Shown here piece after piece: positions 1 to 8,270 of a stretch of DNA of 64,000 nt (the first letter of the stretch is position 1; each line of letters begins with the position of its first letter). The notes below the pieces were generated by a model. The model did no database searches, had not been told where the DNA came from, and worked only from the letters and a program-made list of their open reading frames with translations. Position numbers and translations under genes: made by a program. The stretch is from Rhodococcoides kyotonense (GTDB lineage Bacteria > Actinomycetota > Actinomycetes > Mycobacteriales > Mycobacteriaceae): contig NZ_FZOW01000004.1 in the NCBI RefSeq assembly GCF_900188125.1, forward strand, positions 248,001 through 312,000, written 5' to 3'.

Positions 1-482
1 TCGATTTCGAGGATGATGCGGGCCGCGGCTGCCTTGGCGAGCAGATCCTTGGCGATCTCGAGGTTCTCGTCGATCGGGACCGCGGAGCCGTCCCACATGT
101 GCGACTGGAACAGCGGGTTACGACCGGCGTCGACGCGTTCCTGCGAGATCGCGATCAGCGGACGAACGTACGTGTCCAGCTTGTCCTTGGGGCAGTGGTC
201 GGTGTGGAGCGCGATGGTGACGTCGTACTTCGCGGCGATCACGTGCGCGAACTCGGCCAGTGCTACCGCACCGGTGACCATGTCCTTGACTCCGAGACCG
301 GAGCCGAACTCGGCGCCACCGGTCGAGAACTGGATGATGCCGTCACTTCCCGCGTCGGCGAAACCTTTGATTGCGGCGTTGATGGACTCGGAACCCACGC
401 AGTTGATCGCCGGAAATGCGAACTGGTGTTCCTTCGCCCGGCCAAGCATCTCTGCGTAGACCTCGGGAGTTGCGATCGGCAC
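1..482 (-). CDS. fba: Class II fructose-bisphosphate aldolase, N-terminal part (runs off left edge)
   Basis: This is the N-terminal 160 or so residues of a class II (metal-dependent) fructose-bisphosphate aldolase, which interconverts fructose-1,6-bisphosphate with DHAP and glyceraldehyde-3-phosphate in the cytosol. The reading begins MPIATPEVYAEMLGRAKEHQ and contains FPAINC, STGGAEF and the metal-binding ALHTDHCPKD segment typical of the family. The GTG start is chosen because a GGAGGA ribosome site lies about 8 bases upstream; an ATG eight bases further out is in another frame. The C-terminus lies outside the window. A divergent DedA gene follows, as for Rv0363c/Rv0364 in M. tuberculosis. 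Confidence 0.93.
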   Translation of the reverse strand, partial: MPIATPEVYAEMLGRAKEHQFAFPAINCVGSESINAAIKGFADAGSDGIIQFSTGGAEFGSGLGVKDMVTGAVALAEFAHVIAAKYDVTIALHTDHCPKDKLDTYVRPLIAISQERVDAGRNPLFQSHMWDGSAVPIDENLEIAKDLLAKAAAARIILEI

Positions 483-667
483 GGCGTCATTCCTCCAATG
501 TGAACCAGATTGATTGTCTCCTGCAGTATGGCAAGCCGCGGCCGCGACTGTCGCGGTACCCACCTCGACGCCACCAGCGACGATCTGGACGAATCGGACA
601 GCGGCTTCGGAGGGAATGGACACCTGTTGTTCAGGTTCTCCCAGGTTCGGCCGGTAAGGTAGGCGCG

Positions 668-1396
668 GTGAGTCTTCTTGCTGCCTCGGAATCCGTGACG
701 ACGAACCTGGCTTTGTTGCCCGGCTTTCTCGATCCAGTCAACCTGCTCAACTCGTTCGGCACCTGGGTGCTCGTGGGACTACTACTCGTGGTCTTCATCG
801 AGTCGGGTCTGCTGTTCCCTCTCCTTCCCGGTGACTCGCTGCTGTTCACGGCAGGTCTCATCGCGGCGTCGAAGTCCACGGAGGTCCAACCCTTCGCCTC
901 GATCTGGACGCTGATCATCCTGATCCCGATCGCGGCGATCGCGGGCGATCAGGTCGGCTACTTCATCGGCCGCAAGGGCGGAGCCGGGCTGTTCAAGACC
1001 AACGACGCGAAGTTCTTCAAGAAGAAGTACATCGACGAATCGCACGCATTCTTCGAGAAGCACGGCCCGATCACGATCATCCTGGCTCGCTTCGTCCCGA
1101 TCGTCCGGACGTTCGCGCCGGTCGTCGCAGGCGCGTCGAAGATGAAGTACTCGATCTTCGTCACCTACAACGTCGTCGGCGGCATCATCTGGGGTGCCGG
1201 AGTCACGTTGCTCGGTTACTTCCTCGGCCAGATCGCCTTCATCCGCGACAACGTCGACATCATCTTCATCATCATCGTGCTGGTGTCGGTCCTGCCCATC
1301 GTCATCGAGGTGGGCAAGCGCATGCTGAAGGCACGCAAGACGCCGCTGTCGGAGGCCACTGACGCCATCGACGCCCAGGACAACCCCAACTCCTAG
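668..1396 (+). CDS. DedA-family (SNARE-associated/VTT) membrane protein 1
   Basis: This is a 242-residue integral membrane protein of the DedA/VTT family, whose members are implicated in lipid carrier or phospholipid scrambling and envelope homeostasis. Visible landmarks are the ESGLLFPLLPGDSLL re-entrant motif near residue 45, GDQVGYFIGRKGG, and FVPIVRTFAPVVAGAS about two thirds along, followed by two hydrophobic C-terminal segments. The GTG start follows an AAGGTAGG site; the frame stays open upstream but with non-family sequence. The exact substrate cannot be read from sequence. A second DedA gene starts 16 bases downstream, so the two are probably one transcription unit. Confidence 0.9.
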   Translation: MSLLAASESVTTNLALLPGFLDPVNLLNSFGTWVLVGLLLVVFIESGLLFPLLPGDSLLFTAGLIAASKSTEVQPFASIWTLIILIPIAAIAGDQVGYFIGRKGGAGLFKTNDAKFFKKKYIDESHAFFEKHGPITIILARFVPIVRTFAPVVAGASKMKYSIFVTYNVVGGIIWGAGVTLLGYFLGQIAFIRDNVDIIFIIIVLVSVLPIVIEVGKRMLKARKTPLSEATDAIDAQDNPNS

Positions 1397-1412
1397 ATCG
1401 CGTGCGACAACA

Positions 1413-2075
1413 GTGATTCAGTCGATGGGCCAGTTCGGTCCCCTTGAAACCGCAGGGCCGCTCGTGGTCTGGCTCGTAGTGGTGACGTTCGTCTTCCTCG
1501 AGTGCGCGGTCATCATCGGATTGTTTCTGCCCGGCGACTCGATGCTCGTCACCGCGGGCATCGTCATGGCGACCCACGCGTCGGGCACGGGCCACATCTG
1601 GGCGCTGTCCGTGGGTGCGATGATCGCCGCCATCGTCGGCAATCAGGTGGGCTACGTGATCGGCCACCGAACGGGATCGAAACTCGTCGCCCGCAAGAAC
1701 GGCAAATACCTCAACACGAAGAACCTGCACAAGGTCAACCTGCTGCTCGAGAAGCACGGTTTCTGGGCCGTTCTGGTCGCGCGATGGATCCCGTGGGTGC
1801 GCACACTGTGCCCCATGGTCGCGGGCGCAGCGAAGATGAATCACCGCCGCTACACCATCGCGAGCACTCTGGGGGCCATCATCTGGGCCCCGGTTCTGCT
1901 GCTCGTCGGCTTCTATTTCGGCAGTTTCCTCGAGAAGATTCCGTGGCTGTTGCCTGCGGTTCTGATCGGAATGATCGTGCTTCTCGTCGTCGGGACAGGC
2001 CTCGGCATCTGGCAGTACCGAAAAGAAATGGCACGGCCGGAGGAATTCGTCGAGGTCGAGGAAGTTCTCGAGTAA
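1413..2075 (+). CDS. DedA-family membrane protein 2
   Basis: This is a 220-residue paralogue of the preceding gene with the same landmarks: ECAVIIGLFLPGDSML near the N-terminus, GNQVGYVIGHRTG, and WIPWVRTLCPMVAGAAKM. GTG at 1413 gives the full-length form; ATG at 1425 is an alternative. The protein ends in an acidic tail (EEFVEVEEVLE). Tandem DedA copies suggest partly redundant or heteromeric transport roles, which is inference. It ends one base before the convergent methyltransferase gene, leaving no room for a conventional terminator. Confidence 0.88.
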   Translation: MIQSMGQFGPLETAGPLVVWLVVVTFVFLECAVIIGLFLPGDSMLVTAGIVMATHASGTGHIWALSVGAMIAAIVGNQVGYVIGHRTGSKLVARKNGKYLNTKNLHKVNLLLEKHGFWAVLVARWIPWVRTLCPMVAGAAKMNHRRYTIASTLGAIIWAPVLLLVGFYFGSFLEKIPWLLPAVLIGMIVLLVVGTGLGIWQYRKEMARPEEFVEVEEVLE

Positions 2076-2076
2076 T

Positions 2077-2865
2077 TCAGTTCTTCTGCGCGACGACGAA
2101 TATCCGTCGGAACGGAAAGAGCGTGCCCGCCGGTGTCGACGGATATGCCTCCCTCAGCATCGCGGCATAGCGCTCTTCGAAGCGAGAGCGCTGGTCGGCG
2201 TCGAGTACGTCGAGGACCGGCCGCAGCCCTGTCCCCCGCACCCAGTTCAGTACCGGATCTTCCCCGGTGAGCACGTGCACGTACGACGTCTCCCACGCGT
2301 CGACGCGCGCGCCTGCCACCTGCAGCGCCGACGCGTACTGCACGGCCGAGTCCACGCTGTCGGTCCCCCGCAGGACACCGCCGACGATCGGCGACCATTC
2401 CGGCGTGGCTGCCAGCTCACGCATCAGCACGTGCGACGGCGCATCGAAGTTGCCGGGAACCTGGAAGGCCAGCGTCCCACCGGCGTTCAGTTGCGACACC
2501 CACGCGGCGACGAGGCCGCGGTGCTCGGGCACCCACTGCAGCGCCGCATTCGACACGACGACGTCGACGCCCGTGGCATCGAAGTCCGAGATGTCGCCCA
2601 GCGACACCGACACGTTCGACGGCAGGTCGGAGGGCTGCTTCGCGACCATGTCCGACGACGAGTCGAGACCGGTGATGCGAGCAGTGGGCCACCGCTGAGC
2701 CAGTGATGCAGTCAGAACACCTGTGCCACAGCCCAAGTCGACGACCTCCGCCGGCGCGTCGTGCCGCACGCGCTGTACCAGGTCGAAATAGGGGCGCGAC
2801 CGTTCGTCGGCGTACCGCTGATACACCGTCGGGTTCCAGGACGTGGGCCGCTGGGAAGCCGTCAT
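2077..2865 (-). CDS. tam: Trans-aconitate 2-methyltransferase
   Basis: This is a SAM-dependent class I methyltransferase of the Tam family, which methylates trans-aconitate, an inhibitory by-product that damages aconitase flux. The N-terminus WNPTVYQRYADERSRPYFDL and motif I VVDLGCGTGVLT are characteristic, followed by GLDSSSDM (the acidic SAM-ribose binder), VVSNAALQWVPEH and FQVPGNFDAPSH. The ATG at 2865 is preferred over a GTG four codons upstream because a GAAGGGG ribosome site abuts that GTG and sits about a dozen bases from the ATG. The tail faces the DedA operon. Confidence 0.9.
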   Translation of the reverse strand: MTASQRPTSWNPTVYQRYADERSRPYFDLVQRVRHDAPAEVVDLGCGTGVLTASLAQRWPTARITGLDSSSDMVAKQPSDLPSNVSVSLGDISDFDATGVDVVVSNAALQWVPEHRGLVAAWVSQLNAGGTLAFQVPGNFDAPSHVLMRELAATPEWSPIVGGVLRGTDSVDSAVQYASALQVAGARVDAWETSYVHVLTGEDPVLNWVRGTGLRPVLDVLDADQRSRFEERYAAMLREAYPSTPAGTLFPFRRIFVVAQKN

Positions 2866-2895
2866 ACGCGAATGCACCCCTTCTCTGTATCCGGC

Positions 2896-4038
2896 TTATC
2901 TGTATCCGGCGCTCGACACCGTGTACGCCGCTTCCATCAACATCCATCCACTGAGCTGCACCGACAGGTCACGCTCGGGAACGACCGACGATCGGACCGT
3001 TCCCCCGGTGAACGTGGCGACCGTGTGGCCGGGCCCCGGCAGCCGAGCCTGAGTCTCCCACGACGCACCGAACAGTGGGTGGTCCTCGACTTCGAGTCGG
3101 TTCTCCCACGCGGCCTCGGCGGACCGAAGCACGATGTTCGCCGCCAGCGCCCGAGCACCGTCGTCCTCGTCCGTGTCACCCGGAAGCATCGTCGCGACCA
3201 GCGCCAGGTATCGAGCCAGGATTCCGTCGAACAATCCGCCGTCACCCCCACCGCTTCCGACGACGACGCCGTCGCGGCACAGATGCGTGTCGACGGCAGC
3301 GACCAACGCGTGAACGCGTTCCCGGTGCCGCGGAGCACCGAGGCGCACCGCGAGTTCGGTCTCGATACCGAGCACGACACCCTGGCAATAGCTGTACACG
3401 GCTCGGTCGACGTCACCGCCGCCCATCTGGGTCGTTCCGCGGGCTCCACTCGCGCGGATGCCGTCGAAGATCAGCCCGGTGTCGGGGTCGCGGAGCGTCG
3501 CGTCGATCCAGTCCGCCATGGCCTGTGCTCGCCACAGCCTGCCGCTTCGCGCGAGAAGAATCGACGCGGGCCCGTTCGCGGGCGTGTTGAAGAAACTATC
3601 GCCCTTGCGCCACGGGATACCGCCGCCCGAGTCGGGCATCCACGCGTCGAACAGTTCCATCTCGAGTGCCTGGATGCCCCCGCGATTGTCGACGGCATGC
3701 ATCCGCTGCGCCCGTTCGAGCGCGAGCCCGAGCCACGCCATGTCGTCGTAGTAATTGTTGGTCCACCCGCTGATGTTCCGAACACGATGTGCACGAGCGA
3801 TTTTGGCGAGCCGTCGTCGGCGCTTCGCCGTCGGTTCACGATCGGCGGCGTCGACGGCGCAGTCCAGCAGGTGTGCCTGCCACCAGTAATGCCAACGAAA
3901 GTACAGTCGCTCACGTCGGACCGGCGGCCATGCGACGACGGCCAGCGCAGTACCCGGCAGGCCCCACAACCGACGCACATGCCGTGCGACGACGGCCCCC
4001 TCCGCAGCATCTGCTCGCTGCGACCACTGCTCCTGCAT
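2896..4038 (-). CDS. Glycoside hydrolase family 76-type protein (alpha-1,6-mannan-active fold)
   Basis: This 380-residue protein has the (alpha/alpha)6 GH76 pattern: NISGWTNNYYDDMAWLGLAL with the adjacent Asp pair expected in the active site (about residues 97-98), then GGIPWRKGDSFFNTPANGPASILLAR and later YSYCQGVVLG. GH76 enzymes cleave alpha-1,6-mannosyl linkages. In Mycobacteriales a related cytosolic-looking homologue (Rv0365c) lies in this neighbourhood with no proven substrate. No signal peptide is visible, so action on mature lipomannan outside the cell is doubtful. It is monocistronic and read in the same direction as tam. Confidence 0.85.
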   Translation of the reverse strand: MQEQWSQRADAAEGAVVARHVRRLWGLPGTALAVVAWPPVRRERLYFRWHYWWQAHLLDCAVDAADREPTAKRRRRLAKIARAHRVRNISGWTNNYYDDMAWLGLALERAQRMHAVDNRGGIQALEMELFDAWMPDSGGGIPWRKGDSFFNTPANGPASILLARSGRLWRAQAMADWIDATLRDPDTGLIFDGIRASGARGTTQMGGGDVDRAVYSYCQGVVLGIETELAVRLGAPRHRERVHALVAAVDTHLCRDGVVVGSGGGDGGLFDGILARYLALVATMLPGDTDEDDGARALAANIVLRSAEAAWENRLEVEDHPLFGASWETQARLPGPGHTVATFTGGTVRSSVVPERDLSVQLSGWMLMEAAYTVSSAGYR

Positions 4039-4081
4039 GTCTAGATCCTGCCATTACCTCGGCGGGCGGGTCACGAAGGTG

Positions 4082-4762
4082 TCACGTCCACGCATTCGAC
4101 AGGTCCGCGTGACGTCTGATCCACGCGTGCATCGCGATTCCCGCGGCGACGCCCGCGTTGATGCTGCGCGTCGACCCGAACTGCGCGATCGACACGGTCA
4201 TCGACGCGCCACCGCGCGCCTCGTCGGTGACACCTGGCCCTTCCTGCCCGAACAACAGCAGGCAGTCCCGAGGCAGTTCCGCGGTTTCGATCGGCACGGA
4301 ACCCGGGGTGTTGTCGACGGCGACGACGGTCAGGCCGTGCTCCTGCGCGAACGAGAGAAGATCGGCGACCGTCTCGTGGTGGTGAATGTGCTGATATCGA
4401 TCGGTCACCATGGCGCCCCGACGATTCCATCGACGACGACCGACGATGTGAACCGCTTGTGCCGCAAAGGCATTGGCGGTTCGGACGACGGTTCCGATGT
4501 TGGCGTCGTTGGCGAAGTTCTCGATCGCGACATGCAACGGGTGACGACGACCGTCGATGTCGGCGACGATCGCCTCGCGCGTCCAGTACCGATAGGCGTC
4601 GACGACATTGCGACGGTCCCCTGCGTCGAGCAGATCGGGGTCGTAGCGAGAATCCGTCGGACGTGGACCGTCACGCTCGACCTCCCAGGGGCCGACGCCG
4701 TTGGGATTGTCACCCCACTCCGTCGGGCCGACGGGGTCATCGCCGAAGCCGTTGTCGCTCAA
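4082..4762 (-). CDS. SpoU/TrmH-family RNA 2'-O-methyltransferase
   Basis: This 226-residue SPOUT-fold methyltransferase carries the three family motifs: IENFANDANIGTVVRTANAF (motif 1), LLLFGQEGPGV (motif 2) and SIAQFGSTRSINAGVAAGIAM (motif 3, the SAM knot). The likely role is ribose methylation of tRNA or rRNA; the exact nucleotide is not readable. The TTG start at 4762 overlaps the TGA stop of the upstream lipoprotein gene (TATTGA), so translational coupling is likely. A longer frame exists but would run far into that gene. The order resembles Rv0380c-Rv0381c. Confidence 0.85.
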   Translation of the reverse strand: MSDNGFGDDPVGPTEWGDNPNGVGPWEVERDGPRPTDSRYDPDLLDAGDRRNVVDAYRYWTREAIVADIDGRRHPLHVAIENFANDANIGTVVRTANAFAAQAVHIVGRRRWNRRGAMVTDRYQHIHHHETVADLLSFAQEHGLTVVAVDNTPGSVPIETAELPRDCLLLFGQEGPGVTDEARGGASMTVSIAQFGSTRSINAGVAAGIAMHAWIRRHADLSNAWT

Positions 4763-5361
4763 TAGACTTCGTTGCTGTCGGGAGCGATACGGAAGCCGTG
4801 TCCGGTCTCGTCGTTGCCACAGGAGATGCCGTCGGCCGCCGATGTGCACGTGTAGCCGTCGGCCGCGATGGTCTGACCGATTCCGAGCGGCGGATCGATG
4901 ACCTCACCCCCCGACGTGTAGACCGCACCACCGGCGCACATGAACGACGCCTCACCCTCGTTGGTGACGCGAATTCCGTTGCCCCAGCTGATCATGCAGT
5001 CCTCGGGACGCGGCGGCACCGGGTCCGTGACGCCTTGGCATCCCGCTTCGGTGCGCGAGGCCAGCGTGACGATGCCGCACTGGAACTGCCCGTCCGGCGA
5101 ACTGAAGTAGTACGCCCCGTCGAGCGCCGCGTACGTGGTCTGCGGCGTCGGCACGGGAGCGGGCTCGGTGGTCGTGGGGACAGGCGCCTCGGTCGTCGTG
5201 ACGGGTGCTTCGGTCGTCGTGGTCGGTGCTGCCGACGAGGCGGTCGTCGTCGGCACAGGTGCCGAGGTGGCGGCGACGTCGGCACCGGATTCGCTTCCGC
5301 ATCCCGCAAGCAGAACGCCTGCCGCGAAAATTCCGGCCACTGCCAGACGTTTGTTCACCAT
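4759..5361 (-). CDS. Secreted lipoprotein with Thr/Pro/Ala linker and Cys-rich C-terminal domain
   Basis: This predicted lipoprotein of about 200 residues has the N-terminus MVNKRLAVAGIFAAGVLLAGCGS, with a clear lipobox (LAGC). The mature Cys is followed by a roughly 60-residue low-complexity linker rich in TTT/PAP repeats, typical of cell-wall spanning tethers. The globular C-terminal part has six Cys residues (for example FQCGIVTL, AGCQGV, DCMISWGNG, FMCAGG, YTCTSAADGISCG), probably paired as disulfides outside the membrane. ATG 5361 is chosen over a GTG-type start 11 codons upstream because it gives a correct signal peptide. The function is unknown. Confidence 0.82.
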   Translation of the reverse strand: MVNKRLAVAGIFAAGVLLAGCGSESGADVAATSAPVPTTTASSAAPTTTTEAPVTTTEAPVPTTTEPAPVPTPQTTYAALDGAYYFSSPDGQFQCGIVTLASRTEAGCQGVTDPVPPRPEDCMISWGNGIRVTNEGEASFMCAGGAVYTSGGEVIDPPLGIGQTIAADGYTCTSAADGISCGNDETGHGFRIAPDSNEVY

Positions 5362-5460
5362 GTTCGAACCCGACCCCGTTCTCGCTTGACCCATGTCGCT
5401 CAGCGACCATACCGGCGATCGAGGACGACCGCCGCCGGGGTGCGAGTTACCCGAGGTCGG

Positions 5461-6264
5461 TCACGTGTGACTCAGTCGGCGGTTCACTTCCCGCGTCAAC
5501 CATGCGGGCGAGAACCGCGATCCGAGCGACAGAGCCTTCGACTGCAGACCGACCGGGAAGTGCACCTTCTGCAGCAACTGCTTCCGACGCAAGCCCGTGG
5601 CCGGCCGCGTCGCGTCGAAGATCGCCTGCGAGACGTCGTCGGCGGTGAGTTTGATGCCGAGCGTGTCGGTGGTCCCGGTGGAGACGTCCTTGGTCATCGC
5701 CGTCTGCACGAACAGCGGCCACATGGCCTTGACCGAGATGTCGTACTTGCGCCACTCGAGGTCGAGCGCCTCGGTGACTCCGCGCACCGCGAACTTGGTG
5801 GCACCGTAGGTGACAAGCTCCGGCTGCCCGTAGATCGCCGACGCCGAACACAGGTTGACAACCTGAGCACCGCGGGTTGACTTCAGGTACGGGAACGCCG
5901 CGAGAGTGCCGTAGACGACTCCGTTGAAGTTGATGTCGATCTGACGCTTGTGCACCTCGAGCGGCATGTCCTCGAAAGGCCCCGCGACCAGAATGCCCGC
6001 GTTGTTGATCAGAACGTCCAAACGACCGTCGGATTCGGCGTCGAACTCCTTCAGCCGCTTCTCCCACTGCTGTGGATCCGTCACGTCGAGTACGCCGGCG
6101 ACGATGCGACCTCCGGCGGACGTCACTTCCTTGCTCAACGACGCCAACCCGGTCTCGTCGATGTCGTAGGCACCGACGAGGTAGCCCGAACGTGCGAACT
6201 TGACGGCGGTGGAGCGTCCGATACCGGCGGCAGCGCCGGTGATGAACACGGATTGCGTAGGCAT
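5461..6264 (-). CDS. Short-chain dehydrogenase/reductase
   Basis: This is a classical SDR of 267 residues: nucleotide motif TGAAAGIGRSTA near the N-terminus, structural NNAGILVAG, and active-site YGATK (Tyr and Lys four apart) with a preceding Ser (CSASAIYGQ). AYDIDE after beta-2 places an acidic residue where NAD(H) preference is usual. The substrate is unknown; mycobacterial homologues are annotated broadly as ketoreductases. It stands alone between the lipoprotein gene and a divergent membrane protein gene, with about 90 bases of shared promoter region. Confidence 0.88.
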   Translation of the reverse strand: MPTQSVFITGAAAGIGRSTAVKFARSGYLVGAYDIDETGLASLSKEVTSAGGRIVAGVLDVTDPQQWEKRLKEFDAESDGRLDVLINNAGILVAGPFEDMPLEVHKRQIDINFNGVVYGTLAAFPYLKSTRGAQVVNLCSASAIYGQPELVTYGATKFAVRGVTEALDLEWRKYDISVKAMWPLFVQTAMTKDVSTGTTDTLGIKLTADDVSQAIFDATRPATGLRRKQLLQKVHFPVGLQSKALSLGSRFSPAWLTREVNRRLSHT

Positions 6265-6352
6265 CTGGACAGAATAAGCGTTACGCCGGTTATCGGTAAG
6301 TCCCTCGCGTACTTTTCGGGACTAGTCTGAAGATCTCGCCGAGGAGATGTGG

Positions 6353-6802
6353 GTGAATCACGAACGGGTACTGCGGGCCGTCGCTGCAGTGGCGGTGGTC
6401 TATGTGATCGTGCTCGTGATCTGGGCCGGATGGCTCAGGCCACGAGCGGAACCGGGCACCCTTCCCTACCAGCTGATGTTCCTGATCGCAGGATTCGCGG
6501 TCGCGCTCGGGGTCGCGATGATGGTGGCGAATCGTCGGACGGCCGAGCAACGCAAGCTCGCCAAGCGAGGCGTCGAGGGCTGGGCGACGGTGGAGTCCTC
6601 ACGCCGGATCGACGACGACTCCACCGAACTGCACCTGGCGTTCACGGTTCCCGGGTCGAAGCCGTTCGCCGGGCGCATCGTCTACTCCATCCCGCCCGAC
6701 GAGGCGTCGCGCTTCGAACCGGGAAGCACGTTGCCGATCATGGTCGATCCCTCCGATCACCACCGGGTGCTGCTACTTCCGGGACAGACTCCCGACCAAT
6801 AG
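6353..6802 (+). CDS. Two-TM membrane protein with DUF3592-like soluble domain
   Basis: This is a small membrane protein of about 149 residues. Two hydrophobic segments (about residues 8-26 and 42-60) are followed by a soluble beta-rich domain beginning at RGVEGWATVESSRRI and ending in PIMVDPSDHHRVLLL, a pattern typical of DUF3592-type proteins. GTG at 6353 is preferred because an AGGAG site sits six bases upstream; the ATG at 6347 abuts that site. The function is unknown. Its last 30 bases overlap the convergent YhhN gene. Confidence 0.72.
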   Translation: MNHERVLRAVAAVAVVYVIVLVIWAGWLRPRAEPGTLPYQLMFLIAGFAVALGVAMMVANRRTAEQRKLAKRGVEGWATVESSRRIDDDSTELHLAFTVPGSKPFAGRIVYSIPPDEASRFEPGSTLPIMVDPSDHHRVLLLPGQTPDQ

Positions 6803-7441
6803 GTACTGAGCGAGTGCGTACGTCGACAGGACCGCGCCTTCTGCGAGCCGCCTTGCCCTCTCGCTCATGGGCGTGAGGCGTCGGAACACGATGAGCGCGT
6901 CGGACACCGTGAACAGAATCCCACCCGCGGCGAGCCACGTTCTGCTGTCGCGACCGGGAACCACGACGCCTGCGCGGACCGTCGCGTCGGGTGCCAGGCG
7001 CGGGTCCGCTGCCAGCGTCGACATCGTCGCGAGCAGAACGCCGTAGCCGGCGAGGCCGGGTGCGACGTCGGGCGATCGTCTCGCCATCGACCCCGCGGCG
7101 ACGGCCCATCCCGCCGCACGTGGAAGCGCGGCCGTCGCCGTGATCCTTGCCCCTCGCCCCGCGAGCAACGCCGAATAACAGGCCTGCATGACGGCGAACG
7201 CGCTCGCACCGCGCAAGATCCGCGAGTCGTCGTCGGGATCGAGCATCAGAACGTCCCCGGCCGTCGCGGCGGCCAGCGCGGCGACGAGCGTCGGCGACGG
7301 TGTCGACAGCCCGGCGGCGAGAGCAGGCATCATCAGCGGCTTGGCGACTCGGTGCAGTCGGTCGCGTCCGGTGGCCGCTCCGATCACCGTCGCGGCCGCC
7401 GTTCCGGCGAAGAACATCCTGGCTACCGTCGTTCGATTCAT
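6773..7441 (-). CDS. YhhN-family membrane protein (lysoplasmalogenase-like)
   Basis: This multi-pass membrane protein of about 222 residues has the YhhN/TMEM86 pattern: KPLMMPALAAG early, AATAGDVLML in the middle (the conserved GD), SALLAGRG, and FTVSDALIVFRRL toward the end (the conserved SD). Eukaryotic and some bacterial members hydrolyse the vinyl-ether bond of lysoplasmalogens; the true substrate in an actinobacterium is uncertain. ATG 7441 is chosen because a GAGGGG ribosome site precedes it, whereas a GTG two codons upstream overlaps that site. Confidence 0.82.
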   Translation of the reverse strand: MNRTTVARMFFAGTAAATVIGAATGRDRLHRVAKPLMMPALAAGLSTPSPTLVAALAAATAGDVLMLDPDDDSRILRGASAFAVMQACYSALLAGRGARITATAALPRAAGWAVAAGSMARRSPDVAPGLAGYGVLLATMSTLAADPRLAPDATVRAGVVVPGRDSRTWLAAGGILFTVSDALIVFRRLTPMSERARRLAEGAVLSTYALAQYLLVGSLSRK

Positions 7442-7564
7442 CGACACCCCTCGTGCTTCGCAAAACTAATTAGTTGTGTGATGCTGGCCCCTATCGCTTG
7501 ATCGGAACCGCTCAGCTTGTCATCGTTGAAAGGTAAACACGAGGAATGACACGTTGGGACTACG

Positions 7565-8164
7565 ATGCGCCGGAAACATACAGAACACGCCCGCACCTCC
7601 GGTGTCGGCTACCTCCCGTCGCACAATCCCCTGTTCAGACGGTCCGATCGCATTCAGTCTCGCATCAAGAGCGTCGTCGTCACCCTCATGATTCTGATGG
7701 TTCCCGTCGCAGCCTTGCTCGGAACGTCCACTCTTGCCACGCAGCAGGCCATGGTCGTCGAGCAGCGCACGTCGCTTCACCAGGTCACCGCGACCACCTC
7801 TGCAGAAGCGGAAGCCATGCCGCTCGCCTCCGGTGACGGTGGCACAACGACTACCGCGTCCGTGGACGCCAGCTGGACCTACCAAGGCACCGCGCACAGC
7901 GGACCCGTGTCGGTCACGTTGAGCTCCCCCGCCGGGACGGAATTGCAGATCTGGGTCGACGACAACGGTGACCGCAGCTCTCAGCCGATCTCCGGTGCCG
8001 ACGCCGTCGCTGCCGCCCTGTTCGCCGGATTCGGCAGCCTCTTCTTCGTCGCCATGATCCTGTCCGGGATCTATTCCGCCGTTCGTTACCGCCTCGACCA
8101 GCAGCGGGACGCGCAGTGGGATCAGGCGATCAGGAACTTCATGGACGAGAACAGCCTGAGCTAG
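7565..8164 (+). CDS. Rv1733c-like membrane protein
   Basis: This 199-residue protein has two transmembrane segments bracketing an external domain: TM1 around residues 38-58 (VVVTLMILMVPVAALLGTS) and TM2 around 147-170 (AVAAALFAGFGSLFFVAMIL). The loop contains the ASWTYQGTAHSGPVSV...ELQIWVDDNGD segment seen in Rv1733c-type proteins, which in M. tuberculosis belong to the dormancy (DosR) regulon. I see no convincing DosR box upstream, so hypoxic control here is unsupported. ATG 7565 is taken as start. A strong hairpin follows the stop. Confidence 0.72.
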   Translation: MRRKHTEHARTSGVGYLPSHNPLFRRSDRIQSRIKSVVVTLMILMVPVAALLGTSTLATQQAMVVEQRTSLHQVTATTSAEAEAMPLASGDGGTTTTASVDASWTYQGTAHSGPVSVTLSSPAGTELQIWVDDNGDRSSQPISGADAVAAALFAGFGSLFFVAMILSGIYSAVRYRLDQQRDAQWDQAIRNFMDENSLS

Positions 8165-8171
8165 GCGCTCC

Positions 8172-8203
8172 CCCCTTCACGCATATGAGTTTGCGTGGAG
8201 GGG
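8172..8203 (+). terminator. Rho-independent-like hairpin after the Rv1733c-like gene
   Basis: Arms CCCCTTCACGCA (8172-8183) and TGCGTGGAGGGG (8192-8203) pair over 12 positions with a single wobble around an 8-base loop. It begins 7 bases after the stop codon. No long T run follows, as is usual in actinobacteria. Confidence 0.7.
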
Positions 8204-8240
8204 CCCTGAGTTGAACCGGCCGCAGCTGCACGATTCGACA

Positions 8241-8259
8241 TACATAATTAGCTTATGTA
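8241..8259. promoter_or_regulatory. Perfect 7-5-7 palindrome, candidate MarR operator overlapping a leaderless promoter
   Basis: TACATAA-TTAGC-TTATGTA is a perfect inverted repeat (7-bp arms, 5-bp spacer) just upstream of the MarR gene. A TAACAT hexamer (8258-8263) fits a -10 element and lies 7 bases before the GTG at 8271, so transcription may begin at or next to the start codon. Binding by the adjacent MarR protein would then block its own promoter and the MFS gene. Confidence 0.68.
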
Positions 8260-8270
8260 ACATTATTCGA

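Noticed and set aside
7448-7564. DosR box ahead of the Rv1733c-like gene
   Set aside because: No convincing DosR palindrome was found in this gap between the divergent yhhN-type and Rv1733c-like genes.
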